Shown: positions 1 through 6,426 of the stretch, in pieces
How positions within the stretch are numbered: position 1 is the stretch's first letter
Layout: every line of letters begins with the position of its first letter
NCBI GenBank assembly: GCA_934271195.1
Contig: CAKQRB010000046.1
Coordinates: 1 to 22,346, forward strand
Direction of reading: 5' to 3'
Origin: an uncultured Alphaproteobacteria bacterium
Lineage (GTDB): Bacteria > Pseudomonadota > Alphaproteobacteria > RF32 > CAG-239
Length of the DNA: 22,346 nt
The notes under the pieces: model-generated
Database searches by the model: none
What the model saw: only the letters and a program-made list of their open reading frames with translations
What the model was told of the DNA's origin: nothing
Made by a program: the position numbers and the translations under genes

Positions 1-44
1 TTACACCGAGAGGGTCGGGAGTTCGAACCTCTCAACTCCCACCA
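1..44 (+). tRNA. tRNA-Val(TAC), 3' part only
   Basis: The window opens inside the anticodon loop: U33, anticodon TAC (bases 2-4), A37, C38. The 3' anticodon strand CGAGA, variable loop GGGTC, T stem GGGAG/CTCTC around TTCGAAC, acceptor strand AACTCCC, discriminator A and an encoded CCA follow with exact canonical lengths (44 nt from position 33). The 5' half lies off the window. Anticodon TAC reads GUA, so valine. A perfect terminator follows immediately. Confidence 0.9.
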
Positions 45-80
45 ATTAAAAAACCCGCTATAAAAGCGGGTTTTTTAATT
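44..80 (+). terminator. Rho-independent terminator after tRNA-Val (bidirectional)
   Basis: A perfect 15-bp inverted repeat, 44-58 against 66-80, with a 7-nt loop. The GC core CCCGC/GCGGG is flanked by A6 and T6, so it can end transcripts from either side. It starts at the last A of the tRNA CCA. Confidence 0.9.
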
Positions 81-90
81 GGATGAAGTT

Positions 91-219
91 GGAAGTGAGA
101 ACTCCTGAGAAAGGGAGTTTGACTACCAGCGAAAGGCGGATGAAAAGACGCCGGTGAGCAGGGCGAATGAGCGCCTGTGAAACTCGAGCGAAGCGATGAG
201 TAACCCTCAACTTCCACCA
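91..219 (+). repeat. Multi-hairpin tRNA-tail element of unknown function
   Basis: The stretch between two terminators folds as a closed multibranch structure. The outer stem is 91-99 with 206-215 (one bulged A). Inside are hairpins 100-105/114-119, 135-138/149-152 (with ACC/GGT outside), 159-162/174-177 and 182-185/198-201. Its 3' end (206-225) repeats the tRNA-Val tail plus flank (31-50) at 19 of 20 bases, including CCACCA. It has no regular T arm, so it is not a normal tRNA. The minus-strand reading frame across it looks spurious. It could be a tRNA-derived repeat, an attachment-site remnant or an unrecognised small RNA. Confidence 0.5.
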
Positions 220-226
220 ATTAAAG

Positions 227-250
227 AGCCACCCTTGCGGTGGCTTTTTT
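227..250 (+). terminator. Rho-independent terminator
   Basis: Hairpin AGCCACC (227-233) / GGTGGCT (239-245) with a 5-nt loop runs into T6. It closes the structured element at 91-219 and suggests that the element is transcribed rightward, either on its own or by read-through from the tRNA. Confidence 0.85.
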
Positions 251-362
251 GTCTTTAATAGAAGTTTGTTCTTGTTCGTAAGGCTTTATTGTATGGCTCA
301 TTGTTAAAATGCAGAGGCATAAAATGTTATTATAAAAAAATTTCTAATCATCAACTCATAAT

Positions 363-391
363 TTGATTTCTTTTTTTATTCCTGTTATAAT
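363..391 (+). promoter_or_regulatory. Sigma-70-like promoter for the DUF3750/cat pair
   Basis: TTGATT (363-368), a 17-nt spacer and a perfect TATAAT (386-391). Start of transcription is expected near 398, giving a leader of about 33 nt before the ATG at 431. Nothing else is recognised in 253-362. Confidence 0.7.
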
Positions 392-430
392 CAATCTTAA
401 TAAGAAAACAGAAAAGGCAGAAGCAGAATT

Positions 431-1174
431 ATGAAAATGTATATTATCATCGGATTATTGATTATCGGGGCGGGGGTGCTTGCTTATGACATTAAGTACA
501 ATTATGTGGACTGGCGAACAGCAGACCGCAGCAGCGCCGGAATTGCGCCATTGCCCAAAGATGAGAAGCGGGCGGTCGTGCAAGTTTATACTGCCAGAGT
601 TTATAATTGGCGCAAGTATTTTGCAGTGCATCCGTGGATTGCAACCAAAGAGAAAAATGCCGATCATTATACTGTTTATCAGGTTTTGGGGTGGAAGCAA
701 TGGCGGACAGGCAATGCCGTTGATGTTTCCGAAGATGTGCCGGACAGAAAATGGTATGGCATGAACCCTACATTGTTACAGGATTTGCGCGGAGAAGAAG
801 CAGAAAAGGCAATTTCCGGAATCAAAAAAGCGGTTGCAAATTATCCTTTTGCCTCTGAATATGTTTTATATCCGGGACCGAACAGCAATACTTTTATTTC
901 TTATATTATCCGTCAAACGCCGAAATTGACGGTCGAATTGCCGCCGATTGCTATTGGCAAAGATTTTTTGGGATACAATAAATTTTTTACCAAAGCAGAG
1001 AGTAAGAAAGGTTATCAGTTTTCTTTATTCGGTCTTTTAGGTCTGACTGTCGGCAAAGGCGAGGGACTGGAGATTGACATTTTGGGACTGGTTTTTGGTA
1101 TAGATTTTCTACGCCCGGCCATCAAACTGCCGTTTATCGGCCGTTTGGGTATGTCTGACGCGCCGGTGGATTAA
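431..1174 (+). CDS. DUF3750 family membrane-anchored protein
   Basis: The 247-aa product starts with a hydrophobic segment (about residues 3-20), which reads as an N-terminal membrane anchor or uncleaved signal. The remainder resembles DUF3750 proteins of proteobacteria: a TARVYNWRKYFAVHPW-like stretch near residue 54, then a WKQWR segment and a YPGPNSNTF segment near residue 147. The biochemical role of this family is not known to me. The C-terminal part contains Gly/Leu-rich segments. A consensus promoter lies 40 bp upstream; the ribosome site is weak. Its stop overlaps the next start by one base (TAATG), so the two genes are probably translationally coupled. Confidence 0.75.
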   Translation: MKMYIIIGLLIIGAGVLAYDIKYNYVDWRTADRSSAGIAPLPKDEKRAVVQVYTARVYNWRKYFAVHPWIATKEKNADHYTVYQVLGWKQWRTGNAVDVSEDVPDRKWYGMNPTLLQDLRGEEAEKAISGIKKAVANYPFASEYVLYPGPNSNTFISYIIRQTPKLTVELPPIAIGKDFLGYNKFFTKAESKKGYQFSLFGLLGLTVGKGEGLEIDILGLVFGIDFLRPAIKLPFIGRLGMSDAPVD

Positions 1175-1842
1175 TGAATTGGAATTTGTGTATGGTTGAT
1201 TTTATTGTTTTTGATAAAAAAGAATGGAAGCGGCAGGAGTTTTTTGAGCATTATTACCGGCAGGTTCCCTGCCGTTTCAGTCTTACGGTTGAGCTTGATG
1301 TTACCCGTTTGGTGCAAAGCGTGAAAAAACAGGGACTGATGTTTTTTCCGGTTTTTATTCATTTATTGAGTCGTATTGTCAATCGTCACGAAGAATTTTG
1401 TATGGCATTTAACCGGTCGGGAGAGCTTGGTTATTGGCGACAAATCTGGCCAAATTATACGGTTTTTCATCCTCAAACCCAGAGCTTTTCTACGTTATGG
1501 ACACCGTTCTCCGAGAATTTTGATGATTTTTATCTTAATTATGTTCGTGATTGGGAAAAATATGGCGAAATTGAGGGCTTTGCTCCAAAACCGGAGCTGC
1601 CGGAAAATATTTTTAACATTTCCTGTTTGCCTTGGATTAATTTTACGTCTTTCAATCTTGACTTGCCACATTCTGATAATTATTTGTTGCCGATTTTTAC
1701 GCTGGGGAAATTTGTTGAAAAGAACGGCGGAATTTTTGCGCCGCTGGCTTTGCAGCTGCATCATGCGGTTTGCGATGGTTTTCATGCCGCGTTGCTGATT
1801 AACGAGTTGCAAGAGTTGTGTGATGTATTTGGAGAAAAATGA
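1174..1842 (+). CDS. cat: Chloramphenicol acetyltransferase, type A
   Basis: A 222-aa protein collinear along its whole length with classical CAT enzymes (about 219 aa), which transfer acetyl from acetyl-CoA to the 3-hydroxyl of chloramphenicol and work as trimers in the cytoplasm. Visible hallmarks are the W-KR-E-FEHY start, FFPVFIHLLSRIVN, YTVFHPQTQSFSTLW, the PWINFTSFNLDL segment that carries the conserved active-site Ser region, and HHAVCDGFH at about residues 196-204 with the catalytic His. The start at 1174 gives the one-base overlap with the upstream gene; Met7 at 1192 is a reasonable alternative. No insertion sequence or integron end is visible nearby, so this looks like a resident rather than recently mobilised copy. 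Whether it confers resistance cannot be read from the sequence. Confidence 0.9.
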   Translation: MNWNLCMVDFIVFDKKEWKRQEFFEHYYRQVPCRFSLTVELDVTRLVQSVKKQGLMFFPVFIHLLSRIVNRHEEFCMAFNRSGELGYWRQIWPNYTVFHPQTQSFSTLWTPFSENFDDFYLNYVRDWEKYGEIEGFAPKPELPENIFNISCLPWINFTSFNLDLPHSDNYLLPIFTLGKFVEKNGGIFAPLALQLHHAVCDGFHAALLINELQELCDVFGEK

Positions 1843-1911
1843 ACGCTAATGTCGGAGAAGGCGGCAAATGAACATCAGGCAGAAAACCGCGCAAGATTTT
1901 GATTATGAATT

Positions 1912-2178
1912 TTAACGCAACTGGCTGTCTTTGCTGCCGCGGCGATTGTACAAGCTGACGGCTTTTAGTTTTTTATCAGCTTCTTTCTGGCAATGAATAC
2001 ATAAACGGACACCGGACAAGGCCTGTCGGCGTGCCGGCGGAATTTCTTCTCCGCATTCTTCACAAAATTCCAAACTTTCACCACAGGGAACATTTTTGCG
2101 GGCGCGTTGAACTTCGTCGTTAATCGAATCCTGAATTTGTTCCTGTACAGCATCGTCGCCTGCCCATCCGTTTGCCAT
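1912..2178 (-). CDS. DksA/TraR family C4 zinc-finger protein (YbiI-like)
   Basis: An 88-aa protein with the C4 signature C-x2-C-x17-C-x2-C (CEEC ... CIHC) and the PPARRQAL stretch typical of the family. DksA binds the RNA polymerase secondary channel, but this short form lacks most of the coiled coil, like YbiI and TraR-type relatives, so its target is uncertain. The start ATG has a strong AAGGAG ribosome site and a promoter just upstream on the minus strand. It converges on the cat gene with a gap of about 70 bp and no clear terminator between them. Confidence 0.85.
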   Translation of the reverse strand: MANGWAGDDAVQEQIQDSINDEVQRARKNVPCGESLEFCEECGEEIPPARRQALSGVRLCIHCQKEADKKLKAVSLYNRRGSKDSQLR

Positions 2179-2197
2179 TATATTTCTCCTTTACTTT

Positions 2198-2226
2198 ATT
2201 ATATAATCGTTCTGTTTTTTCTGCAA
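2198..2226 (-). promoter_or_regulatory. Promoter for the DksA/TraR-like gene
   Basis: Read on the minus strand: TTGCAG (2221-2226), a 17-nt spacer and a perfect TATAAT (2198-2203), ending 19 bp from the ATG at 2178. Confidence 0.65.
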
Positions 2227-2229
2227 ATA

Positions 2230-2235
2230 TATAAT
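2230..2235 (+). promoter_or_regulatory. Candidate -10 element for the recombinase gene
   Basis: A perfect TATAAT on the plus strand, about 70 bp ahead of the recombinase start. No good -35 is present 16-18 bp upstream, so the promoter is tentative. It overlaps the divergent promoter region of the DksA-like gene. Confidence 0.35.
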
Positions 2236-2303
2236 GTTTACATAATATATTATTACTTAATTCTGCCGGAAAGGGAAGAATGTTTTTATGGACTGGAGAA
2301 AAG

Positions 2304-2912
2304 ATGATTTATGGATATATTCGCGTGAGCAGTGATAAACAGACGACAGAGAATCAGCGTTTTGAAATTGAGCATTTTGCAGAAAGCAGTGGAATTGTGA
2401 TTGAAAAATGGATAAGTGAGACAATCAGCGCAACTAAAGATTTAGAAAAAAGAAAACTCGGAAGGCTTCTTAATGTGCTGAGAACAGGAGACATTTTGAT
2501 TTCTTCAGAGCTTTCACGGCTGGGCAGGAATCTGTTGCAGGTTATGAGTATTTTGCATTTTTGCATGATAAAAGACATTCAGGTCTGGACGATTAAGGAC
2601 AATTATCGTCTGGGGGCGGATATTCAATCTAAGGTTTTGGCTTTTGCTTTCGGATTGTCTGCCGAGATTGAGCGAAATCTGATTTCTCAGCGTACCAAAG
2701 AGGCTTTGGCTCGATTGAAAGCCGAAGGAAAACGTCTGGGGCGTCCGAAAGGCAGCGGCAATAAGTTTATCAAGTTGAGCGGCAAAGAAGAAAAAGTTGC
2801 GGAGATGCTCAGAGAAAATATATCAAAAAAGAAAATTGCGCAATCTTTTCACGTCAGTCGGCGTACTTTATATAATTTTATTAAAAAACAACAGATAAGC
2901 GGGAACAAATAA
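2304..2912 (+). CDS. Serine recombinase, Mpi-like DNA invertase
   Basis: A 202-aa small serine recombinase. The N-terminal resolvase domain starts MIYGYIRVSS (nucleophile Ser about residue 9), then ELSRLGRN, IKDNYRLG, the long helix AEIERNLISQRTKEAL and RLGRPKG. A C-terminal helix-turn-helix (about residues 172-195) ends the protein. The sequence is closest in pattern to the Mpi 'master DNA invertase' group of Bacteroidetes, which flips promoters in front of capsule loci. ATG 2304 is preferred because GGAG sits 5 nt upstream and the resolvase fold starts there; ATG 2280 would add 8 residues. The stop codon lies inside the left arm of a perfect inverted repeat, so the gene abuts its probable target. 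A resolvase role is possible but the context favours an invertase. Confidence 0.88.
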   Translation: MIYGYIRVSSDKQTTENQRFEIEHFAESSGIVIEKWISETISATKDLEKRKLGRLLNVLRTGDILISSELSRLGRNLLQVMSILHFCMIKDIQVWTIKDNYRLGADIQSKVLAFAFGLSAEIERNLISQRTKEALARLKAEGKRLGRPKGSGNKFIKLSGKEEKVAEMLRENISKKKIAQSFHVSRRTLYNFIKKQQISGNK

Positions 2913-3079
2913 CGGACATATAAATTTCTCATAAAAAATTTGGGGCAAAAAACAGAGTATCTTGGAACAGACATTTAAAATTTATTCAATAAAACTGTCA
3001 CTTTTCATAAATAGTGCTTGAATAATTTTTTTTATTATTTAATATAACGCCTATGAGAAATTTATATGTCCGTTATTTG
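2906..3079. promoter_or_regulatory. Probable invertible promoter segment
   Basis: Two perfect 28-bp inverted arms (2906-2933 and 3052-3079) flank a 118-bp AT-rich spacer (2934-3051). The left arm begins at the last codons of the serine recombinase and contains its stop; the right arm faces the polysaccharide operon. This is the architecture of Mpi/Hin-type promoter switches. The arm sequence is unchanged by inversion, so only the spacer would flip. Because the segment carries a rightward promoter-like sequence, the orientation shown is probably ON for the operon. Confidence 0.78.
3018..3048 (+). promoter_or_regulatory. Candidate promoter inside the invertible spacer
   Basis: TTGAAT (3018-3023) and TATAAC (3043-3048) with a 19-nt gap, pointing out through the right arm toward the glycosyltransferase and rml genes. 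A second, weaker pair TTGGAA (2962-2967) / TTCAAT (2985-2990) has 17-nt spacing. The long spacing of the first pair keeps confidence moderate. Confidence 0.45.
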
Positions 3080-3233
3080 GGGCATTAAAACGTGTATAGG
3101 AGAGTATTTAGAGGTTTGCGGATGCGGCGATTACGGACGGTGTACAGAGGTGTTTGTCCGGTATCGTCATCTGCGGCAGGTGCGAATGATTATCGGGGTG
3201 TTTCGGCCATGTTCAGGAAATGTATATTTCTAA
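3066..3233 (+). CDS. Possible 55-aa leader ORF starting in the right inverted-repeat arm
   Basis: The ATG at 3066 lies inside the right arm with GAGAAA about 8 nt upstream; the frame stays open to TAA at 3231. The predicted peptide is Cys- and Arg-rich with no family I recognise. An overlapping 80-codon frame (3092-3334) competes for the same DNA, so coding is uncertain. Alternatives are a non-coding 5' leader or the remnant of an older gene. Confidence 0.25.
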   Translation: MSVIWGIKTCIGEYLEVCGCGDYGRCTEVFVRYRHLRQVRMIIGVFRPCSGNVYF

Positions 3234-3326
3234 AATCCGGAAGATACCTTTTTATATCAATTTTATTTGCTGGTATTTGTCACCATCCCGATAACGCTTA
3301 TATTCTCCGCCGGGCAGGAGTTTTTT
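3080..3326 (+). other. Operon leader between switch and first glycosyltransferase
   Basis: About 250 bp of higher-GC DNA without a recognised gene. No convincing terminator hairpin with a T-run was found. Just ahead of the ATG at 3327 an open frame reads like a short hydrophobic segment (from about 3249), perhaps the remnant of a membrane protein. The stretch could be a regulatory leader, since transcripts from the switch must cross it. Confidence 0.4.
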
Positions 3327-4190
3327 ATGGTTAAAATTTCGGTATTGATGCCGGTTTATAATACAGATGAAAAATTTTTAAGGCAGGCAATAGAAAGTAT
3401 TTTAGGCCAAACGTATCAGGATTTTGAATTTCTGATTGTTAATGATTGCTCTACCGATGTTCGGGTTGAAGATGTGGTTTTATCTTATAAAGACCAACGG
3501 ATTAAATATTGGGTCAATCCTCTAAATATGGGAATTTCCGGAACGCGCAACAAATTGATAAGTTTGGCCAAAGGCGAGTATTTGGCCGTGATGGATCATG
3601 ATGATGTTTCTTTGCCGGAGCGTTTGGAGAAAGAAGCGGCATTTCTTGATACTCATCCTGAGACAGGAGTGGTCGGTTGCGCAGTTCGTTACCTCGGAAC
3701 GTCAAAAGTCAGAAAACTGCCGGAAAACAATTGTTCGGTTCGGGAAGCTCTTGTCTTTTTCAGTCCTTTTTGTCATCCGGCAACGATGATACGCAAGTCT
3801 GTTTTACAGAATAATGGGATTGTTTATGAAGCCGAATTCAGTCCGGCGGAAGATTATGCCTTGTGGAGCCGTCTGATGGCTGTGACGAAGTTTGCCAATC
3901 TGCCAGATGTGCTTTTTGAATATCGGGATTATTCCAGAAATACAACGCATTCTCAAAAAGAAAAAATGCGATCTGCTACACGCCGTGTTCAGCGGAATAT
4001 TCGGCAGACTTATCCGACCCTTTGGGCGACGGCAAAGGAGAATGCTAATTGGATAAAAAGGTTTAAGCTGTTTGGTTTTCTGCCGTTTTTGACAATCAGA
4101 AAAAAGCATAATTTCCGAGAGGCAAAGTTGTTTAGCTTTTTGCCGTTATGGTCTGAAAAAGTAAAATATTCAGCAGGAGAGGAGAAGTAG
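3327..4190 (+). CDS. Glycosyltransferase family 2
   Basis: A 287-aa GT-A enzyme expected to transfer a sugar from a nucleotide donor during repeat-unit assembly at the inner membrane. Visible motifs are ISVLMPVYN at residues 4-12, NDCSTD at 39-44, NMGISGTRN at 67-75, the DHDD nucleotide-metal motif at 90-93, and a PAEDYALW segment equivalent to the ED catalytic-base region of the family. Basic and hydrophobic residues near the C-terminus suggest membrane association. The frame is open upstream to a TTG at 3267, but ATG 3327 has GCAGGAG at correct spacing and begins exactly at the fold. It is the first clear gene after the invertible segment and ends one base before rmlA. Donor and acceptor are unknown. 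Confidence 0.88.
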   Translation: MVKISVLMPVYNTDEKFLRQAIESILGQTYQDFEFLIVNDCSTDVRVEDVVLSYKDQRIKYWVNPLNMGISGTRNKLISLAKGEYLAVMDHDDVSLPERLEKEAAFLDTHPETGVVGCAVRYLGTSKVRKLPENNCSVREALVFFSPFCHPATMIRKSVLQNNGIVYEAEFSPAEDYALWSRLMAVTKFANLPDVLFEYRDYSRNTTHSQKEKMRSATRRVQRNIRQTYPTLWATAKENANWIKRFKLFGFLPFLTIRKKHNFREAKLFSFLPLWSEKVKYSAGEEK

Positions 4191-4191
4191 C

Positions 4192-5076
4192 ATGAAGGGT
4201 ATTATTCTTGCCGGTGGCAGCGGAAGCCGGTTGTATCCTCTGACACAGACGATTTCAAAGCAGTTGTTGCCGGTGTATGATAAGCCGATGATTTATTATC
4301 CATTGTCGACCTTATTATTGTTCGGCATCAGAGAAATTCTGATTATTTCTACACCCAAAGATACGCCGAATATTCAGCTTTTGTTTAAGGACGGTTCTCA
4401 TTTGGGGCTACAAATTCATTATGCTATTCAGAACGAGCCGAAAGGGATTGCTCAGGCTTTTACCATCGGTGCCGATTTTATCGGAGATGACGATGTTTGC
4501 CTTATTTTAGGTGACAATATTTTTTATATGGGCGGACAGATTGACACTTTTCGTGCAGAAGTTATGCGTAATCCGGGAGCGACGGTTTTTGGGTATCATG
4601 TTTTTGATCCCGAGCGTTTTGGCGTGGTGGAGTTTGATAAAAATTTTAAAGCCGTTTCTATTGAAGAGAAGCCTGCGCTGCCAAAGTCGAATTACGCGGT
4701 GGTCGGATTGTATTTTTATAAGCCTGACGTCGTTGAAAAGGCTAGAAATCTGAAACCTTCGGCGCGCGGCGAATTGGAAATTACCGATTTGAACAGGCTT
4801 TATCTGGAGGAAGGGCGGATGAACGTGGTGCCAATGCGGCGCGGAAATGCTTGGCTTGATGCCGGAACGCCCGACAGTCTGATGGAGTCTTCCCAGTTTG
4901 TGCAGATTATCGAGCAACGGCAGGGGCTTAAAATCGCCTGTATTGAAGAAATTGCTTATCGACGTGGTTTTATTAACGATGAACAAATGGCCGGGTTGAT
5001 TGGCGCGCTTAAGGACGGATGTGTCTATAAGAAATATTTGCAGAAAATTTATGAGGAATATCATGGAATTTATTAA
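4192..5076 (+). CDS. rmlA: Glucose-1-phosphate thymidylyltransferase
   Basis: A 294-aa enzyme that makes dTDP-glucose from dTTP and glucose-1-phosphate, the entry step to both dTDP-rhamnose and dTDP-3-aminosugars. The N-terminal signature GGSGSRLYPLT (residues 8-18) with SKQLLPVYDKPMIYYPLSTL follows immediately; LGDNIFY carries the metal/nucleotide Asp, and EEKP and GNAWLDAGTPDSL match the family. Length is typical (about 290). GGAGAGGAG precedes the ATG. The 3' end overlaps rmlC by 14 nt, an operon-type junction. Confidence 0.95.
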   Translation: MKGIILAGGSGSRLYPLTQTISKQLLPVYDKPMIYYPLSTLLLFGIREILIISTPKDTPNIQLLFKDGSHLGLQIHYAIQNEPKGIAQAFTIGADFIGDDDVCLILGDNIFYMGGQIDTFRAEVMRNPGATVFGYHVFDPERFGVVEFDKNFKAVSIEEKPALPKSNYAVVGLYFYKPDVVEKARNLKPSARGELEITDLNRLYLEEGRMNVVPMRRGNAWLDAGTPDSLMESSQFVQIIEQRQGLKIACIEEIAYRRGFINDEQMAGLIGALKDGCVYKKYLQKIYEEYHGIY

Positions 5077-5611
5077 GACGGAAATTGACGGCGTTTATAT
5101 TTTGGAGCCGCGAGTTTTTGAAGATACCAGAGGGTATTTCTTTGAGATTTACAATCAAAGCGAATTTGGCGCACACGGGCTGGATTATCAATTTGTGCAG
5201 GATAATCAGTCCAAGTCTTCTTACGGTACTGTCCGCGGGCTGCATTTTCAGAAAGGGGAGTTTGCGCAAGCCAAGCTGGTGCGCGTAATTGAAGGAACAG
5301 TGCTGGATATTGGTGTTGATTTGCGTTCGGAATCAAAAACTTTCGGAAAATATATTGCGGTTGAATTGTCAGGCGAGAACAAACGGCAGCTTTTGTTGCC
5401 GCGCGGTTTTGCCCATGGCTTTTCAGTACTGAGCGAAACTGCGGTATTTTCTTATAAATGCGATAATTTTTACAATCCGGCGAGCGAAGGCGGTATTCGT
5501 TTTGATGATCCGGATTTGAATATTGATTGGAAAGTTAATCTTAAAAATGCGGTTCTGTCTGATAAGGATTTGAATTTGCCGTCTTTTAGGGAGTATGAGT
5601 CTTGTTTTTAG
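5063..5611 (+). CDS. rmlC: dTDP-4-dehydrorhamnose 3,5-epimerase
   Basis: A 182-aa cupin enzyme that epimerises dTDP-4-keto-6-deoxyglucose at C3 and C5. Visible landmarks are DTRGYFFE (residues 21-28), FVQDNQSKS (45-53), RGLHFQ (58-63, catalytic His), and LPRGFAHGF. The frame is open to 5000, but ATG 5063 has a GAGGAA site and yields the normal family start (IKTEIDGVYILEPRVF) and length. It overlaps rmlA by 14 nt and rmlD by 10 nt. Confidence 0.94.
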   Translation: MEFIKTEIDGVYILEPRVFEDTRGYFFEIYNQSEFGAHGLDYQFVQDNQSKSSYGTVRGLHFQKGEFAQAKLVRVIEGTVLDIGVDLRSESKTFGKYIAVELSGENKRQLLLPRGFAHGFSVLSETAVFSYKCDNFYNPASEGGIRFDDPDLNIDWKVNLKNAVLSDKDLNLPSFREYESCF

Positions 5612-6426
5612 TGACAGGGGCGAACGGGCAGTTGGGGCAGGAGCTGCGGCTTATTCTCGGGGATAAAGCCGTGTATGCAGATTTTGCCGACTTGGACATT
5701 ACGGATGCGGCGGCAGTGAAGAATTTTTGCCGGCAGCGGGTATTTGAGGCGATTATCAATTGTGCGGCTTACACGGCTGTTGACAGGGCTGAGAGCGAGC
5801 CGGAAAAAGCATGGAACGTCAATGCAACCGGCCCGAAGAATCTGGCAGAAACCGGTATTCCTCTGATTCATGTTTCAACGGATTATGTTTTTGATGGTCA
5901 GAGTTGCCGTCCTTATAAAGAAAATGATTTGCCGGCGCCGCAATCTGTTTACGGAAAGAGCAAGCTGGCGGGGGAGCAGGCGGTTTTGGAGAGAGCTTCG
6001 GCAGCGTTTGTTTTTCGGACGGCATGGCTGTATTCGCCGTTTGGCAACAATTTTGTGAAGACGATGTTGCGGCTGGGCGCTGAAAAGGACGTGCTTAATG
6101 TGGTGTTTGATCAGGTTGGAACGCCGACTTATGCCGCTCATCTGGCGCAGGCGATTGTTGCTGTTTTACCGTATTTGAAAGACAGATGCAGGGAAGTTTA
6201 TCACTTTAGCAACGAGGGCGTTTGTTCCTGGTATGATTTTGCGGAGGAAATTATGGCGCAGGGCGGGCGGAATTGCAAGGTTTTGCCGATTGAAAGCAAG
6301 GAGTATCCGACGGCGGCAGAGCGTCCGGCTTTTTCGGTGCTGAACAAAGAAAAGTTTAAAACAAGTTTCGGGATGGAAATTTCTCATTGGAAGAAAGGGC
6401 TGGAAGAATGTCTGAAGCGATTTTAG
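5602..6426 (+). CDS. rmlD: dTDP-4-dehydrorhamnose reductase
   Basis: A 274-aa Rossmann-fold SDR enzyme that reduces the 4-keto group to give dTDP-L-rhamnose. The N-terminus has the glycine motif VTGANGQLGQEL; AAYTAVDRAE, HVSTDYVFDG and the YGKSKLAGE Tyr/Lys pair follow. The start is TTG 5602: an in-frame stop at 5596 rules out earlier starts, AGGGAG lies about 8 nt upstream, and the next option (GTG 5611) would cut into the first beta strand. The helix before the STDY motif (NVNATGPKNLAETGIPLIH) seems about three residues shorter than in relatives; the frame is intact. Confidence 0.93.
   Translation: MFLVTGANGQLGQELRLILGDKAVYADFADLDITDAAAVKNFCRQRVFEAIINCAAYTAVDRAESEPEKAWNVNATGPKNLAETGIPLIHVSTDYVFDGQSCRPYKENDLPAPQSVYGKSKLAGEQAVLERASAAFVFRTAWLYSPFGNNFVKTMLRLGAEKDVLNVVFDQVGTPTYAAHLAQAIVAVLPYLKDRCREVYHFSNEGVCSWYDFAEEIMAQGGRNCKVLPIESKEYPTAAERPAFSVLNKEKFKTSFGMEISHWKKGLEECLKRF

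Noticed and set aside
32..220. Minus-strand 62-codon frame across the tRNA tail and structured element
   Set aside because: It overlaps the tRNA 3' end and two terminators, has no ribosome site I can see, and is rich in Ser/Phe/Pro as expected from reading structured RNA DNA.
31..225. Interpretation of the tRNA-tail repeat as the ends of a large integrated island
   Set aside because: The two copies are only 175 bp apart with no integrase between them, so a sizeable integrated element is not present here; a remnant remains possible.
1849..1902. 17-codon ATG frame after cat
   Set aside because: Too short, no family, no spacing or context support.
2304..2912. Reading the recombinase as part of a transposon or IS607-type element
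   Set aside because: The N-terminal catalytic domain with C-terminal helix-turn-helix is invertase/resolvase order, no tnpB or transposase is nearby, and perfect inverted arms adjoin the gene.
3092..3334. 80-codon plus-strand frame in the operon leader
   Set aside because: It runs over the ribosome site and start of the GT2 gene, is very Arg/Ser/Cys-rich and resembles no family; kept only as a note in the leader entry.
4507..5064. 185-codon minus-strand frame
   Set aside because: Fully antisense to rmlA, whose motifs are intact; a shadow frame.
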